A stretch of DNA of 31,967 bases from Parvularia atlantis (lineage: Eukaryota > Opisthokonta > Rotosphaerida): positions 1 through 31,967 of the forward strand of contig CALSCO010000308.1 of NCBI GenBank assembly GCA_943704415.1. The letters are read 5' to 3'. A program made the position numbers and the translations under genes. This document shows positions 31,926 to 31,967 of the stretch, in pieces. Under the pieces are notes generated by a model that made no database searches, had not been told where the DNA came from, and was given only the letters and a program-made list of their open reading frames with translations. Within the stretch, counting starts at the first letter, position 1. Every line of letters starts with the position of its first letter.

Positions 31926-31967
31926 CTGGTCGCGGGCCGTCAGTGCAGGGACGACGGGTGCCGGGGG

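Overview
This window is nuclear DNA of a unicellular eukaryote with a GC-rich, very compact genome. Evidence: almost every gene is cut by short introns (about 108 reconstructed by eye, 46-150 nt, most 47-70) that usually begin GTGCG, carry a CTGAC/CTAAC-like branch point near the 3' end and finish CAG. The genes are eukaryote-specific: importin beta, prohibitin, dynactin p27, Msp1/ATAD1, RPA32, Vac8, PIG-G and Rab5. Dynactin argues against land plants. I cannot place the lineage from sequence alone; an amoebozoan or another free-living protist is a guess. No rRNA, tRNA or CRISPR was seen.

Layout, left to right. A Ste20/PAK-type kinase (3' part, +) faces the tail of importin beta (-). Importin beta is head-to-head with prohibitin 1 (+), which is tail-to-tail with dynactin subunit 6 (-), which is head-to-head with phosphoacetylglucosamine mutase (+), which is tail-to-tail with the Msp1/ATAD1 AAA ATPase (-), which is head-to-head with pyruvate kinase (+). 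Then come a GYPPQ-repeat membrane protein (+), a four-helix membrane protein (-), an unknown 492-residue protein (-), RPA32 (+), a Vac8-type armadillo protein (-), an intronless PC-esterase/TBL-like protein (+), PIG-G (-), an intronless lower-GC Crinkler/RHS-like NTPase-nuclease (-), Rab5 (+) and the 3' end of a roadblock-like gene (-).

Genes strictly alternate over most of the window and gaps are tiny: 26 bp between the PC-esterase and PIG-G stop codons, 62 bp between the mutase and ATAD1 stops, and 38 bp between the start codons of RPA32 and the unknown gene. Inside that 38-bp gap sits a perfect palindromic E2F site, which makes the unknown gene a candidate S-phase partner of RPA32.

Other points of note: eight introns that need a GC rather than GT donor; a 17-nt microexon in prohibitin; a Vac8 gene whose introns are all phase 1 and mostly separate single armadillo repeats; a (CA)35 tract against a splice acceptor in Rab5; and the Crinkler-like gene as a compositional island. 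The genes are housekeeping genes of separate pathways (nuclear import, mitochondria, dynein transport, UDP-GlcNAc synthesis, glycolysis, replication, vacuole, GPI anchors, endosomes) and not one operon-like system. Exon limits were placed by eye from frame continuity and remembered family sequences; coding lengths of the reconstructed genes are all multiples of three.
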